The position numbers were made by a program, and so were the translations under genes. Under the pieces are notes generated by a model that saw only the letters and a program-made list of their open reading frames with translations, ran no database searches and was not told where the DNA came from. A stretch of DNA of 64,000 nt from Amycolatopsis pretoriensis (lineage in GTDB: Bacteria > Actinomycetota > Actinomycetes > Mycobacteriales > Pseudonocardiaceae), in assembly GCF_900107925.1 (NCBI RefSeq), contig NZ_FNUJ01000004.1, positions 310,001-374,000 of the forward strand, read 5' to 3'. Below are positions 24,365 through 32,121 of the stretch, in pieces (positions within the stretch are counted from its first letter, which is position 1; each line of letters opens with the position of its first letter).

Positions 24365-25117
24365 ATGGACCAGTTCCTCGACACTTTCCTGAACTGGGAG
24401 TACATCTGGCAGGTCTTCCCGGACCTGCTGAAGACCGGCCTGCTCAACACGCTCGTCCTGGCGTTGACGTCCGGGCTGATCGGCATCGTGTTCGGCATGG
24501 TCCTGGCGGTCATGGGCCTGTCCACCAAGCGGTGGCTGCGCTGGCCGGCGCGGGTCTACACCGACATCTTCCGCGGCCTGCCCGCGATCCTGACGATCCT
24601 CGTGATCGGCCAGGGTCTCGGCACGCTCGCGCGGGACGTCGTCGGCACCAACCCCTACCCGCTCGGCATCCTCGCGCTCAGCCTGATCGCGGCCGCCTAC
24701 ATCGGCGAGATCTTCCGGTCCGGCATCCAGAGTGTCGACAATGGACAGTTGGAAGCCAGCCGCGCGCTCGGGATGAGCTACGGCAAGGCGATGCTGCTGG
24801 TGGTCATCCCGCAGGGCGTCCGGCGCGTGCTGCCCGCGCTGGTCAACCAGTTCATCGCGCTGATCAAGGACTCCAGTCTGGTGTACTTCCTCGGCCTGCT
24901 GTCCGAGCAGCGCGAGCTGTTCCGCATCGGGCAGGACCTCGCGGCCAACACCGGCAACCTCTCGCCGCTGGTCGCCGCCGGGTTCGTCTACCTCGTGATC
25001 ACCGTGCCGCTGACGCACCTGGTCAACTACATCGACAAGAAGCTCCGGACCGGCCGCAAGGTGCGCGCCGCGGAACCGGAGCCGGACCTCGTCCCCAGTG
25101 GAAAGGCCGGCTCGTGA
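24365..25117 (+). CDS. Amino-acid ABC transporter permease (HisM/GlnP type)
   Basis: A 250-residue membrane protein with about five helices. FRGLPAILTILVIGQGLG and the EAA-type loop GQLEASRALGMSYGKAMLLV with IPQGVRRVLPALVNQFIALI are diagnostic of polar amino-acid uptake permeases. The VYFLGLL segment and a C-terminal basic tail follow. Only one permease is encoded, so it probably forms a homodimer. It overlaps the ATPase gene by 4 nt. Confidence 0.92.
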   Translation: MDQFLDTFLNWEYIWQVFPDLLKTGLLNTLVLALTSGLIGIVFGMVLAVMGLSTKRWLRWPARVYTDIFRGLPAILTILVIGQGLGTLARDVVGTNPYPLGILALSLIAAAYIGEIFRSGIQSVDNGQLEASRALGMSYGKAMLLVVIPQGVRRVLPALVNQFIALIKDSSLVYFLGLLSEQRELFRIGQDLAANTGNLSPLVAAGFVYLVITVPLTHLVNYIDKKLRTGRKVRAAEPEPDLVPSGKAGS

Positions 25118-25854
25118 CGACGGCGGTGCGATCGTCCAGTGTGGAACTGCGGGACGTCCACGTCCGCTTCGGGACGCTGGAAGTCCTGCGTGGCGTGGAC
25201 TTGCGCGTCGAACGCGGCCGGACGACGTGCGTGATCGGGCCGTCCGGCTCCGGCAAGTCGACGCTGCTGCGGTGCGTGAACCGGTTGCAGGAGCCCGATT
25301 CCGGCGACCTGCTGCTCGACGGCGAGTCCGTGGTCCGCACCGACCCGGACGCGCTGCGCCAGCGCGTCGGCATGGTGTTCCAGCACTTCAACCTCTTCGG
25401 CCACCGGAGCGTGCTGGACAACATCGTGCTGCCGCTGCGCAGCGTCAAGAAGCTGGGCAAGGAGGAGGCGACGGAGATCGCTCGCGCGCGCCTGGCCGAA
25501 GTCGGGCTCGCGGACAAGGCGCCGTACCGGCCGAGCGCGTTGTCCGGCGGTCAGCAGCAGCGCGTCGCGATCGCGCGGGCGCTGGCGATGGACCCCGAGG
25601 TGATGCTCTTCGACGAGGCCACCAGCGCGCTCGACCCGGAACTGGTCAAGGGCGTGCTGGACCTGATGGCCGGGCTCGCCTCGCGCGGTCTGACGCTGAT
25701 CGTGGTCACGCACGAGATGGGCTTCGCCCGGAACGTGGCCGACGAGGTCGCGTTCATGGACGCCGGCCGCATCGTCGAGCAGGGCCCGCCGGCGCAGCTG
25801 TTCGACAACCCGCGGAGCCCTCGCCTGCAGCGATTCCTGTCACAGGTGCTCTAG
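25114..25854 (+). CDS. Amino-acid ABC transporter ATP-binding protein (GlnQ/HisP type)
   Basis: A 246-residue ATPase with Walker A GPSGSGKST (about residue 44), Q-loop VFQHFNLF, signature LSGGQQQRVAIARAL, Walker B VMLFDEATSALD and H-loop VVTHEMGFA. The FNLFGHRSVLDN segment is typical of polar amino-acid importers. The GTG start lies inside the end of the permease gene (GTGA). It completes the four-gene operon of two receptors, one permease and one ATPase. Confidence 0.94.
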   Translation: MTTAVRSSSVELRDVHVRFGTLEVLRGVDLRVERGRTTCVIGPSGSGKSTLLRCVNRLQEPDSGDLLLDGESVVRTDPDALRQRVGMVFQHFNLFGHRSVLDNIVLPLRSVKKLGKEEATEIARARLAEVGLADKAPYRPSALSGGQQQRVAIARALAMDPEVMLFDEATSALDPELVKGVLDLMAGLASRGLTLIVVTHEMGFARNVADEVAFMDAGRIVEQGPPAQLFDNPRSPRLQRFLSQVL

Positions 25855-25885
25855 AAAGGACGCGCTTCTTCGCCGGGCCCGCGGG

Positions 25886-25891
25886 TAGCCT
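25886..25891 (+). promoter_or_regulatory. TAGCCT -10 box of a leaderless gene
   Basis: TAGCCT ends 6 nt before the ATG of the MOSC gene, the arrangement expected when transcription starts at the start codon. No Shine-Dalgarno sequence is visible. Confidence 0.5.
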
Positions 25892-25897
25892 GCGGGC

Positions 25898-26779
25898 ATG
25901 GCGAGGATCGCGCGGTTGACGTACTACCCGGTCAAGGGCTGCGCCGGCACCGACGTGCCGGTGGCCGAAGTCGGGCCGGCCGGGCTGGCGCACGACCGCG
26001 TCTTCCAGGTCGTCGCGCCCGACGGCGACTTCCGCAGCCAGCGCCGCTACCCGGCGCTGGCCGCGGTCCGCCCGCGCGTCCTCGGTGACCGGCTCGCGCT
26101 GTCGGCACCCGGCCGCGACGACCTCGAGATCGACGTCCGGCGGGACGGCCCGCGCCACCCCGGTTCGACGTTTTCCTGGCACGGCGAAGGCATCCACCAG
26201 GGCGGCGAAGCCGCGGAGTGGTTCTCGGACCTGCTCGGCCTGCCGTCGGTGCTGATCGGCGTCGCGCCGGACCACGAGCGCGTGACCGGCGGCGAGACCC
26301 CCGGCACGGCCGCGTTCGCCGACGGGCACGCGCTGCTCGTCGCCAGTGAGTCCTCTTTGGATGGTCTGAACGCACGCATCCTCGAACGCGGCGGCGAGCC
26401 GGTGCCGATGGATCGCTTCCGCCCCAACGTCGTCATCTCCGGCTGGGTCGAGCCGCACACCGAAGACGAGGTCCGCGCGATGACCGCGGGCAGCGCGAAG
26501 TTCGGCTACGCCAAGCAATGCGTGCGCTGTACCGTCCCGATGGTCGACCAGGAGACGGGCGAGAAGGCCGGCCCCGAGCCGATCCGCACGCTCGCCTCCT
26601 ACCGCCGGCACCCCGACGGCGGCGTGATCTTCGGGATGAAGGCGGCCGTCGTCCGCCCTGGTCAGCTCGCGGTCGGCGACGAGGTGATCGTGCACTCCTG
26701 GGCCGGCCCGAGCCCGAGCACCGCCGCGGCCGAACCGCCGTTGACGGCGACGGCCAGCCGGCCCGCGGAGTCGGTGTAG
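25898..26779 (+). CDS. MOSC domain protein (molybdenum-cofactor sulfurase C-terminal type)
   Basis: A 293-residue protein with an N-terminal MOSC_N beta-barrel (MARIARLTYYPVKGCAGTDV, typical YPVKGC start) and a MOSC domain at about residues 120-270. The conserved cysteines are in YAKQCVRCTVPMVDQETGE, used for sulfur or Moco ligation; FRPNVVISGW is also conserved. Homologues include mARC/YcbX-type molybdoenzymes that reduce N-hydroxylated compounds. Leaderless start. The last 118 nt overlap the convergent DUF62 gene, giving a C-terminal tail (SPSTAAAEPPLTATASRP) beyond the expected end of the domain. Confidence 0.87.
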   Translation: MARIARLTYYPVKGCAGTDVPVAEVGPAGLAHDRVFQVVAPDGDFRSQRRYPALAAVRPRVLGDRLALSAPGRDDLEIDVRRDGPRHPGSTFSWHGEGIHQGGEAAEWFSDLLGLPSVLIGVAPDHERVTGGETPGTAAFADGHALLVASESSLDGLNARILERGGEPVPMDRFRPNVVISGWVEPHTEDEVRAMTAGSAKFGYAKQCVRCTVPMVDQETGEKAGPEPIRTLASYRRHPDGGVIFGMKAAVVRPGQLAVGDEVIVHSWAGPSPSTAAAEPPLTATASRPAESV

Positions 26780-27468
26780 AGCACGCTCGCCCCGGCGGGC
26801 ACGTCGGCGAAGGTCCGCCCGATCTCGGTGGTCACCGCGACCCGCTCGCTGTGCACGGACACCGCGCCCGACAGCCCGGACAGCTCCAGGTCCGCCGGGG
26901 TCGCCGCGAGCTGGACGTTGCCGAAGTGGTCGACCGTCAGCACCTCCGACACCAGCTTGCCGGGGAACGCCGCCACGAACGGCTCCGGCAGCTCGACCAG
27001 GTCGTCGACGCGCTCGCCGAACTCGGCCGGCGCGACGCCCAGCGCCAGGTGGGCGGCCGCGGGCGCGAAGACGTCCCGCCCGTGGAACGTCGCCGACGTG
27101 ACCGGCAGCCGCAGCGACGGCTCGGCCAGCTCGTAGGCCGCCCGGACCCCGCCCAGCGCGTGCGCGGCCGGCAGCAGGACGCCGTTGTCCGGCCCGACCA
27201 GCAGCCCGCCGCCGGCGACGACGACCACGCCGAGCCGGGTCGTGCCGACGCCCGGGTCGACGACGGCGACGTGCACCGCGGCCGGCAGGAACGGCACGGT
27301 CTGGGCCAGCGCCATCGCGCCGTGCCGGATGTCCTGGGGTGGCACTTCGTGCGTCACGTCGATCACCCGCACGGCGGGCGCGAGCCGCGCGATCACGCCG
27401 CGGCAGGCCGCCACGAAGCCGTCGCGCAGGCCGTAGTCGGTCGTCACCGAGATCCAGTCGTACGCCAT
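26662..27468 (-). CDS. SAM hydroxide adenosyltransferase (DUF62, S-adenosylmethionine hydrolase)
   Basis: About 268 residues of the family related to fluorinase and chlorinase, which hydrolyses SAM to adenosine and methionine. Motifs: WISVTTDYG at the start, VIDVTHEVPPQDIRHG, VAVVDPGVGT, GPDNGVLLP and FHGRDVF, including the Asp/Arg/His residues of the hydroxide-activating triad, and VDHFGN. The ATG at 27468 (MAYDWISV) matches the family N-terminus and has a weak GGAT upstream; an ATG at 27483 is an alternative. Convergent with the MOSC gene and overlapping it by 118 nt. Divergent from purC. Confidence 0.86.
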   Translation of the reverse strand: MAYDWISVTTDYGLRDGFVAACRGVIARLAPAVRVIDVTHEVPPQDIRHGAMALAQTVPFLPAAVHVAVVDPGVGTTRLGVVVVAGGGLLVGPDNGVLLPAAHALGGVRAAYELAEPSLRLPVTSATFHGRDVFAPAAAHLALGVAPAEFGERVDDLVELPEPFVAAFPGKLVSEVLTVDHFGNVQLAATPADLELSGLSGAVSVHSERVAVTTEIGRTFADVPAGASVLYTDSAGRLAVAVNGGSAAAVLGLGPAQECTITSSPTAS

Positions 27469-27502
27469 GTGAGCATCATCCATGGTGGCGGAGGGTGCCC
27501 GT

Positions 27503-27508
27503 TAGGGT
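27503..27508 (+). promoter_or_regulatory. TAGGGT -10 box of leaderless purC
   Basis: TAGGGT is followed by 7 nt and the GTG of purC, with no ribosome-binding site. This is the same geometry as at purL (TATCCT, 7 nt, GTG) and purB (TATCGT, 6 nt, GTG). Confidence 0.52.
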
Positions 27509-27515
27509 TCAGCGC

Positions 27516-28520
27516 GTGACACCCCTCCCCACCTCCGAGCGGCTCGCCTCCGGCAAGGTCCGCGACCTCTACGCCGCGGGCGACGACCACCTCCTGGTCG
27601 TCGCCTCCGACCGCATCTCGGCCTTCGAGCGCGTGTTCCCGACCCCCGTCCCGGACAAGGGCCGGGTGCTCACGGCGATGAGCGCGTTCTGGTTCGGCGA
27701 GCTGGCCGACGTCGTCCCGAACCACCTGGTCGCCTCCGACGGGCCCCGGATCCCGAAGGCCTTCCGCGGCCGCGCGCTGCTGGTCGAGCGGCTCCGGATG
27801 CTGCCGGTGGAGGCCGTCGTCCGGGGCCACCTGGCCGGTCGCGGCTACGCGGAGTACCGCAGGTCCGGGTCGGTGTGCGGGGTCGCGCTGCCGCCGGGGC
27901 TCGCCGAGTCCGAGCGGCTGCCGGAGCCGATCTTCACCCCTTCCACCAAGGCGTTCCCCGGCGAGATCGACGAGCACCTCGACTTCGGGACGTTCGCGTC
28001 GATCCTCGGCCGCCCGCTCGCCGAGAAGGTCCGCGAAGCCTCGCTCGAGCTGTACCGGCGCGGCGCCGCGCGGGCCCGGGAACAGGGCCTGCTGCTGGCC
28101 GACACCAAGTTCGAATTCGGCGTCCGGCGAAACGGCGAGCTCGTGCTCGCCGACGAGCTGCTGACCCCGGATTCGGCGCGCTACTGGCTGGCCGGCGGTC
28201 ACCCTCCCGGCCGCGCGCGCCCGTCGTTCGACAAGCAGCACGTGCGCGACTGGCTGGTGAACCCGGCGTCGGGCTGGGACTGCGTGTCCCCGCTGCCGCC
28301 GCTGCCCCCGGACGTGGTGACGGCCACGCGCGACCGGTACATCGAGGCGTACCACCGCCTCACCGGGCTTTCGCTGGCAGACTGGCCTCGTGATCCTGCT
28401 GATCTGCGGCAGCCTGCGAGCAGGCTCGGGCAATGCGGCGGTGCTGGGGACCGTCGCGACCCTCACCGCGAGCAAGACGTACACCGGCCTCGGCGACCTG
28501 CCGCACTTCAACCCCGATGA
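27516..28520 (+). CDS. purC: Phosphoribosylaminoimidazole-succinocarboxamide synthase (extended C-terminus)
   Basis: SAICAR synthase: joins CAIR and aspartate with ATP. The start region LASGKVRDLYAAGDDHLLVV, DRISAFERVFPTPVPDKG, VRGHLAGRGYAEYRRSG, LADTKFEFG and ADELLTPDSARYW are canonical. The normal enzyme would end near residue 290 at LTGLSLADWPRD, but this frame continues about 43 residues (to 334) with low-complexity Arg-rich sequence, reading 131 nt into the FMN-reductase gene in another frame. This looks like loss of the original stop codon. Activity of the core should be unaffected if the tail folds harmlessly. Confidence 0.93.
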   Translation: MTPLPTSERLASGKVRDLYAAGDDHLLVVASDRISAFERVFPTPVPDKGRVLTAMSAFWFGELADVVPNHLVASDGPRIPKAFRGRALLVERLRMLPVEAVVRGHLAGRGYAEYRRSGSVCGVALPPGLAESERLPEPIFTPSTKAFPGEIDEHLDFGTFASILGRPLAEKVREASLELYRRGAARAREQGLLLADTKFEFGVRRNGELVLADELLTPDSARYWLAGGHPPGRARPSFDKQHVRDWLVNPASGWDCVSPLPPLPPDVVTATRDRYIEAYHRLTGLSLADWPRDPADLRQPASRLGQCGGAGDRRDPHREQDVHRPRRPAALQPR

Positions 28521-28905
28521 CGACCGCGACCCGCTGCACCCGGCCGTCGCGTCGCTGCGGGCGGCGATCAAGGAAGCGGACGCGATCCTGATCTGCACGC
28601 CCGAGTACGCGGGCGGCCTGCCGGGCTCGTTCAAGAACCTCCTTGACTGGACGGTGGGCGGCGGCGAGATCTACGGCAAGCCGGTCTCGTGGATCAACGC
28701 GTCGTCGGTGGCGGCCCCGACGGGCGGCCGCGACGCGCACGACTCGCTGCGCAAGGTGCTGACGTACGCGGGTGCGAAGATCGTCGACGACGCGTGCGCG
28801 CGGATCCCGGTCTCCCGCGCGGACGTCGCCGACGGCCAGGTCGCCGACCCCGACCTGCGCGGCCGGATCGCCGTGGCCGTGCAGCGCCTGCGTGAGGGCG
28901 GCTGA
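28390..28905 (+). CDS. NADPH-dependent FMN reductase
   Basis: A 171-residue flavodoxin-fold protein. The phosphate-binding loop ICGSLRAGSGNAAVL, the TPEYAGGLPGSFKNLLDW motif that contacts FMN and the SSVAAPTGGRDAH segment define the NADPH-FMN reductase family (quinone, azo or chromate reductases). The GTG start lies within the 3' end of purC in a different frame, 131 nt before the purC stop, so translation is coupled to or competes with that of purC. Physiological electron acceptor unknown. Confidence 0.87.
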   Translation: MILLICGSLRAGSGNAAVLGTVATLTASKTYTGLGDLPHFNPDDDRDPLHPAVASLRAAIKEADAILICTPEYAGGLPGSFKNLLDWTVGGGEIYGKPVSWINASSVAAPTGGRDAHDSLRKVLTYAGAKIVDDACARIPVSRADVADGQVADPDLRGRIAVAVQRLREGG

Positions 28906-28993
28906 CGAGAGGGCAGAGTCCCTTCCGGCAACGGTCGTCCGCCCGTTCTGCGCAGTTCACGGCGACGTCAGACGCGTACGTCCCAATGGTCGG

Positions 28994-29689
28994 GTGGACG
29001 CTCGCTTGCTGGTTTCGCTGTCGGGAATCACCCCGCGCACGCTGCACCGGTGCGCCGACCTCGCGGCCGAGCTCGACCGCCGCAAGGTCCCCCTGTCGCT
29101 GCTCTACGCCGCTCGCACCGGCGAAGGCCCGGTGACCGAGTGGGTGCGCACGCGCGCCCGCGCCGGCGATTCCGTGCTGCTGCACGGCTACGACCACGCC
29201 GTCACGCCCACGCACCGCACGGTGTACCTGGGCAAGAAGGCGGAGTTCGCGACGCTGCCGGCGCACGAGGCGCGGCTGCGGCTGATCGCGGCGAAGGCGG
29301 CGCTGGACACCGCGGGCCTGGCTGTCGACGGCTTCGCACCGCCGCGCTGGATCGCCTCCCAGGGCACGCTGCAGGCGCTGGCCGAGCACGGCTTCCGCCT
29401 GTGCGCGGACCTCGGCGCGGTCCGCGACCTGGTGACCGGCGAGGTGCGCCGGGCCCGCGTGAGCGAGTTCACGAGCCAGTCGCACCGCACGGAAACGGTG
29501 CGCTGCTTCGCGCTGGTGCTGGCGGCGGCGCGCTCGGCCCGCCGGGGCGGGTTGGTCCGGCTGGGGGTGGAAGCCACGGACCTGACCCGCCCCGGCCTCC
29601 GCCAGGCGCTGCTGGACGCGGTGGACGTCGCGCTCGAGAACCGCGCGTTCGGCGCGACTTACGGTTCTCTGCGGGCGGTCGCGGCCTAG
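28994..29689 (+). CDS. DUF2334 polysaccharide-deacetylase-like protein
   Basis: About 231 residues. LLVSLSGITPRTLHRCADLA, LDRRKVPLSLLYAAR, DSVLLHGYDHA and a later FAPPRWIASQGTLQALAEHG segment correspond to the NodB-like barrel of DUF2334 proteins; HGYDH stands where the metal-binding HxxxH-type motif is expected. A hydrolase of an acylated sugar or polymer is possible but unproven. GTG start chosen at the first family-like residue; the upstream in-frame sequence looks non-coding. The 3' end overlaps the convergent metallo-hydrolase by 4 nt. Confidence 0.72.
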   Translation: MDARLLVSLSGITPRTLHRCADLAAELDRRKVPLSLLYAARTGEGPVTEWVRTRARAGDSVLLHGYDHAVTPTHRTVYLGKKAEFATLPAHEARLRLIAAKAALDTAGLAVDGFAPPRWIASQGTLQALAEHGFRLCADLGAVRDLVTGEVRRARVSEFTSQSHRTETVRCFALVLAAARSARRGGLVRLGVEATDLTRPGLRQALLDAVDVALENRAFGATYGSLRAVAA

Positions 29690-30321
29690 AACTTCGCGGG
29701 CTCGGCCCGGTCGAGGACCTTGATCTCGGTGCCTTCCGGCGCGAGGTTGCCGAAGAGGCCGTAGTGCATGGCCGGGTTGGCGAGCACGGCTTCGTGAATG
29801 GGCACGGCCACCCGCGGCGCGACGGCCCGCAGGTAGTCGACGGCTTCGCCGGCCTTGAGCCACGGCGCCCCGGTCGGCAGGCCGAGCACGTCGATCTTCT
29901 GCTCGGGCACGAAGAACGAGTCACCGGGGTGGAAGAAGGCACCGTCGTCGAAGACGTACCCGATGTTCGGGATGACGGGGATGTCGGAGTGGATGACGGC
30001 GTGCTCCCCGCCGACGGCCTTGATCGAGGTGTCCCCGACGGCGAAGGCATCCCCGACATTGGCGACGTCGAACGGGATGCCGAGCTTTTCGACCTCGGGC
30101 GCGGACCCGGGGTCGACGATCAGCTTGGCGTCCGGGTTGGCTTCGATGACCGTCGGCAGCCGCTTGACGTCGAGGTGGTCGAAGTGCTGGTGCGTGACGA
30201 GCACGGCGGACAGCTCCCGCTCGCCCTCGAACCCGGTGGAGAACGCCCCGGGGTCGATCAGGATCCGCTCGGAACCGGTCTCCAGCAACAGGCAGGCGTG
30301 TCCGAAATGGACGATACGCAT
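29686..30321 (-). CDS. MBL-fold metal-dependent hydrolase
   Basis: A 211-residue metallo-beta-lactamase-fold protein of the UlaG/UPF0173 type. The zinc motif HxHxDH is THQHFDHLD, with further metal ligands likely at FFHPGDSFF and VPIHEAV. It opens MRIVHFGHACLLLETGSERI, typical of this branch. Substrate unknown; phosphoesters or lactones are common in relatives. It stands 35 nt downstream of the tyrosine-phosphatase gene on the same strand and may share its transcript. Confidence 0.85.
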   Translation of the reverse strand: MRIVHFGHACLLLETGSERILIDPGAFSTGFEGERELSAVLVTHQHFDHLDVKRLPTVIEANPDAKLIVDPGSAPEVEKLGIPFDVANVGDAFAVGDTSIKAVGGEHAVIHSDIPVIPNIGYVFDDGAFFHPGDSFFVPEQKIDVLGLPTGAPWLKAGEAVDYLRAVAPRVAVPIHEAVLANPAMHYGLFGNLAPEGTEIKVLDRAEPAKF

Positions 30322-30356
30322 GGTTGGTTCTCCTTAACGGGGGGTCGTTTTCCAGC

Positions 30357-31124
30357 CTAGTCCTGGTTCACCAGCCGCTGCCGGATCGCGGCGAGGTCCT
30401 CGTGGGCGACCCCCGCGTCGAGGAGGTACCGCTCGACGTCGAACCCGGCGAGGGTGTCCCGGACGGCGGCCGCGGTCGTCGTGCCCCGCTCGGCGAGGAC
30501 TGCCGCGATGGCCGGCCCCTGGTCCTCGGCGCCCATCGCGGCGAACAGCGGTTTCACGGCCTCGGCGGACAGGTCGTAGTCCGCGGCGATGACGCCGGGT
30601 TCGACGTCCGCCAGCGCCAGCAGCAGGAGTGCGACGAGCCCGGTCCGGTCGCGCCCGGCGCCGCAGTGGAACAGGACACCGCCGGGCGCGGACCGGGCGA
30701 TCGCGGTCATCACCCCGGCGCAGCGATCGGCCTTCCGGTCGAGGAACCGGCGGTAGTAGAGCGGGGTGCCGTTCAGCCGTTCGCGGTTGACGGACCGCCA
30801 GAACTCGAGGTCGGCGATGTCGTCGAGGGGAACCTCCACGCGGTCGAGGCCCAGCGGTGTGGTCGGACCGGCGGCGGTGAACCGCGCGGAACCCGCCAGC
30901 GCCGTCGGGGCGTCCGCCGTCGGCCGGATCTCGTCGGCGTTGCGCAGGTCGATGACGGTCCGGACGCCGGCCGCCCGCGCCTGGGCCCAGCCGGTTTCGG
31001 TCACGAATCGCAGGTCCGCGGCCCGGAAGAACGCACCGCGGCGAGTCGTGCCGCCCGATCTCGTCGGCAGGTCGCCGAGGTCCCGCGTGTTGTGGAAACC
31101 TTCCCAAGCCACGGCTCTGTCCAT
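30357..31124 (-). CDS. Tyrosine-protein phosphatase (Y_phosphatase3, MptpB-like)
   Basis: A 255-residue phosphatase. The P-loop FHCGAGRDRTGLVA carries the Cys-x5-Arg signature with nucleophile C154, and the N-terminal NTRDLGDLPTRSGGTTRRG segment is diagnostic of the actinobacterial family that includes MptpB. Substrate could be phosphotyrosine or phosphoinositide. The stop precedes the MBL gene by a short gap; the start lies 3 nt after the ArsR-type gene stop, so the three genes form a leftward operon. Confidence 0.9.
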   Translation of the reverse strand: MDRAVAWEGFHNTRDLGDLPTRSGGTTRRGAFFRAADLRFVTETGWAQARAAGVRTVIDLRNADEIRPTADAPTALAGSARFTAAGPTTPLGLDRVEVPLDDIADLEFWRSVNRERLNGTPLYYRRFLDRKADRCAGVMTAIARSAPGGVLFHCGAGRDRTGLVALLLLALADVEPGVIAADYDLSAEAVKPLFAAMGAEDQGPAIAAVLAERGTTTAAAVRDTLAGFDVERYLLDAGVAHEDLAAIRQRLVNQD

Positions 31125-31127
31125 GCG

Positions 31128-32060
31128 TCACAGTTTGCCGGTCAGCAACGCGTCGCCCAGCTCCGTGCGTCGGTACAGCACCCGGTGCCCCCGGCGTTCC
31201 GAAGCCAGCAACCCCGCCCCCCGCAACGCCGTGAGGTGCGCCGAAACCGTCGCCGGGGCCAAGCCGTGCCGCCTCGCCAGCTCCGTCGTCGCCGCCGGGC
31301 GGTCCAGGCTCGTCAGCAACAGCGCTCGCGTGCGGCCCAGCACCTCGGCCAGCGCCTCCGGTGGCTCGGTCGGGGATGTCCACAGCGCGGCCACGCCCCG
31401 CGCCGGGTACAGCAGCGAAATCTGCCACGGCGGAACCGTCACCACGCCGACGTTCGGCCACGCGAACACCGCCGGGATCAGCAGCAGCCCGCGCGCGTCC
31501 CGCTCCAGCCGCTCGCGCGCCCGGACGTCGACCAGCACCGACGTCTCCGACAGCCGGACCCGCGGGTGCAACCCGGCCAGCATCGCCGCGATCCCGCCGG
31601 ACCCCAGCTGCCGCGTCCGGTGCGCGATGTCCGCCGCCAGCAGTTCCCGCAGACGCGGCCACTCCGGGGCCAGCAGCGCGTTCCACACGATCTCGAGCTG
31701 GTCGGCCAGCAGGTCGCGCGCGGTCGCCGGGTCGGCCGGCAGCAGCGACAGGTCCGCGTCGACCATCCCCAGCTCCAACGCCACCTGCGCCGGCGGCGTC
31801 GCCCGCACGGCCTCGAGCTGCGCCGCGGCCGTCGTCTCCGGGCCGTCGGGCGGCGGGCTCAGGAACTCGGTGATGTAGTGCCGCGCGCCCAGGACCGCGG
31901 CCAGCTCGGGGACGTCGGGCACGTCCGACAGCCACGGCAGGTGCGCCGGGTGCCGCCGCAGGCCCAGCAACGTCTGGACGGCGCCCAGCACCTCCTCCAA
32001 CGGCGAGATCGCGAACCGGACGCGTTGCGCGCCCGCCGCCGTCAGCACTAGCTCGATCAT
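31128..32060 (-). CDS. ArsR-type winged-helix regulator with DUF5937 N-terminal domain
   Basis: About 310 residues. A long N-terminal effector-like domain opens ELVLTAAGAQRVRFAISPLE, and the C-terminal winged helix-turn-helix spans about 235-305 (RPAATTELARRHGLAPATVS, then HLTALRGAGLLASERRGHRV). The ATG at 32060 has GAGGGCG upstream; the extra in-frame sequence beyond it is unlike the family. The gene is divergent from an MFS exporter across 61 bp, the usual layout of a repressor controlling an efflux pump and itself. Confidence 0.83.
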   Translation of the reverse strand: MIELVLTAAGAQRVRFAISPLEEVLGAVQTLLGLRRHPAHLPWLSDVPDVPELAAVLGARHYITEFLSPPPDGPETTAAAQLEAVRATPPAQVALELGMVDADLSLLPADPATARDLLADQLEIVWNALLAPEWPRLRELLAADIAHRTRQLGSGGIAAMLAGLHPRVRLSETSVLVDVRARERLERDARGLLLIPAVFAWPNVGVVTVPPWQISLLYPARGVAALWTSPTEPPEALAEVLGRTRALLLTSLDRPAATTELARRHGLAPATVSAHLTALRGAGLLASERRGHRVLYRRTELGDALLTGKL

Positions 32061-32121
32061 CGGTGATTCGCCCTCACCCGAATCAGTGTGCCTCAGATCG
32101 GCGCCACGAGAGCGTGCAGAC

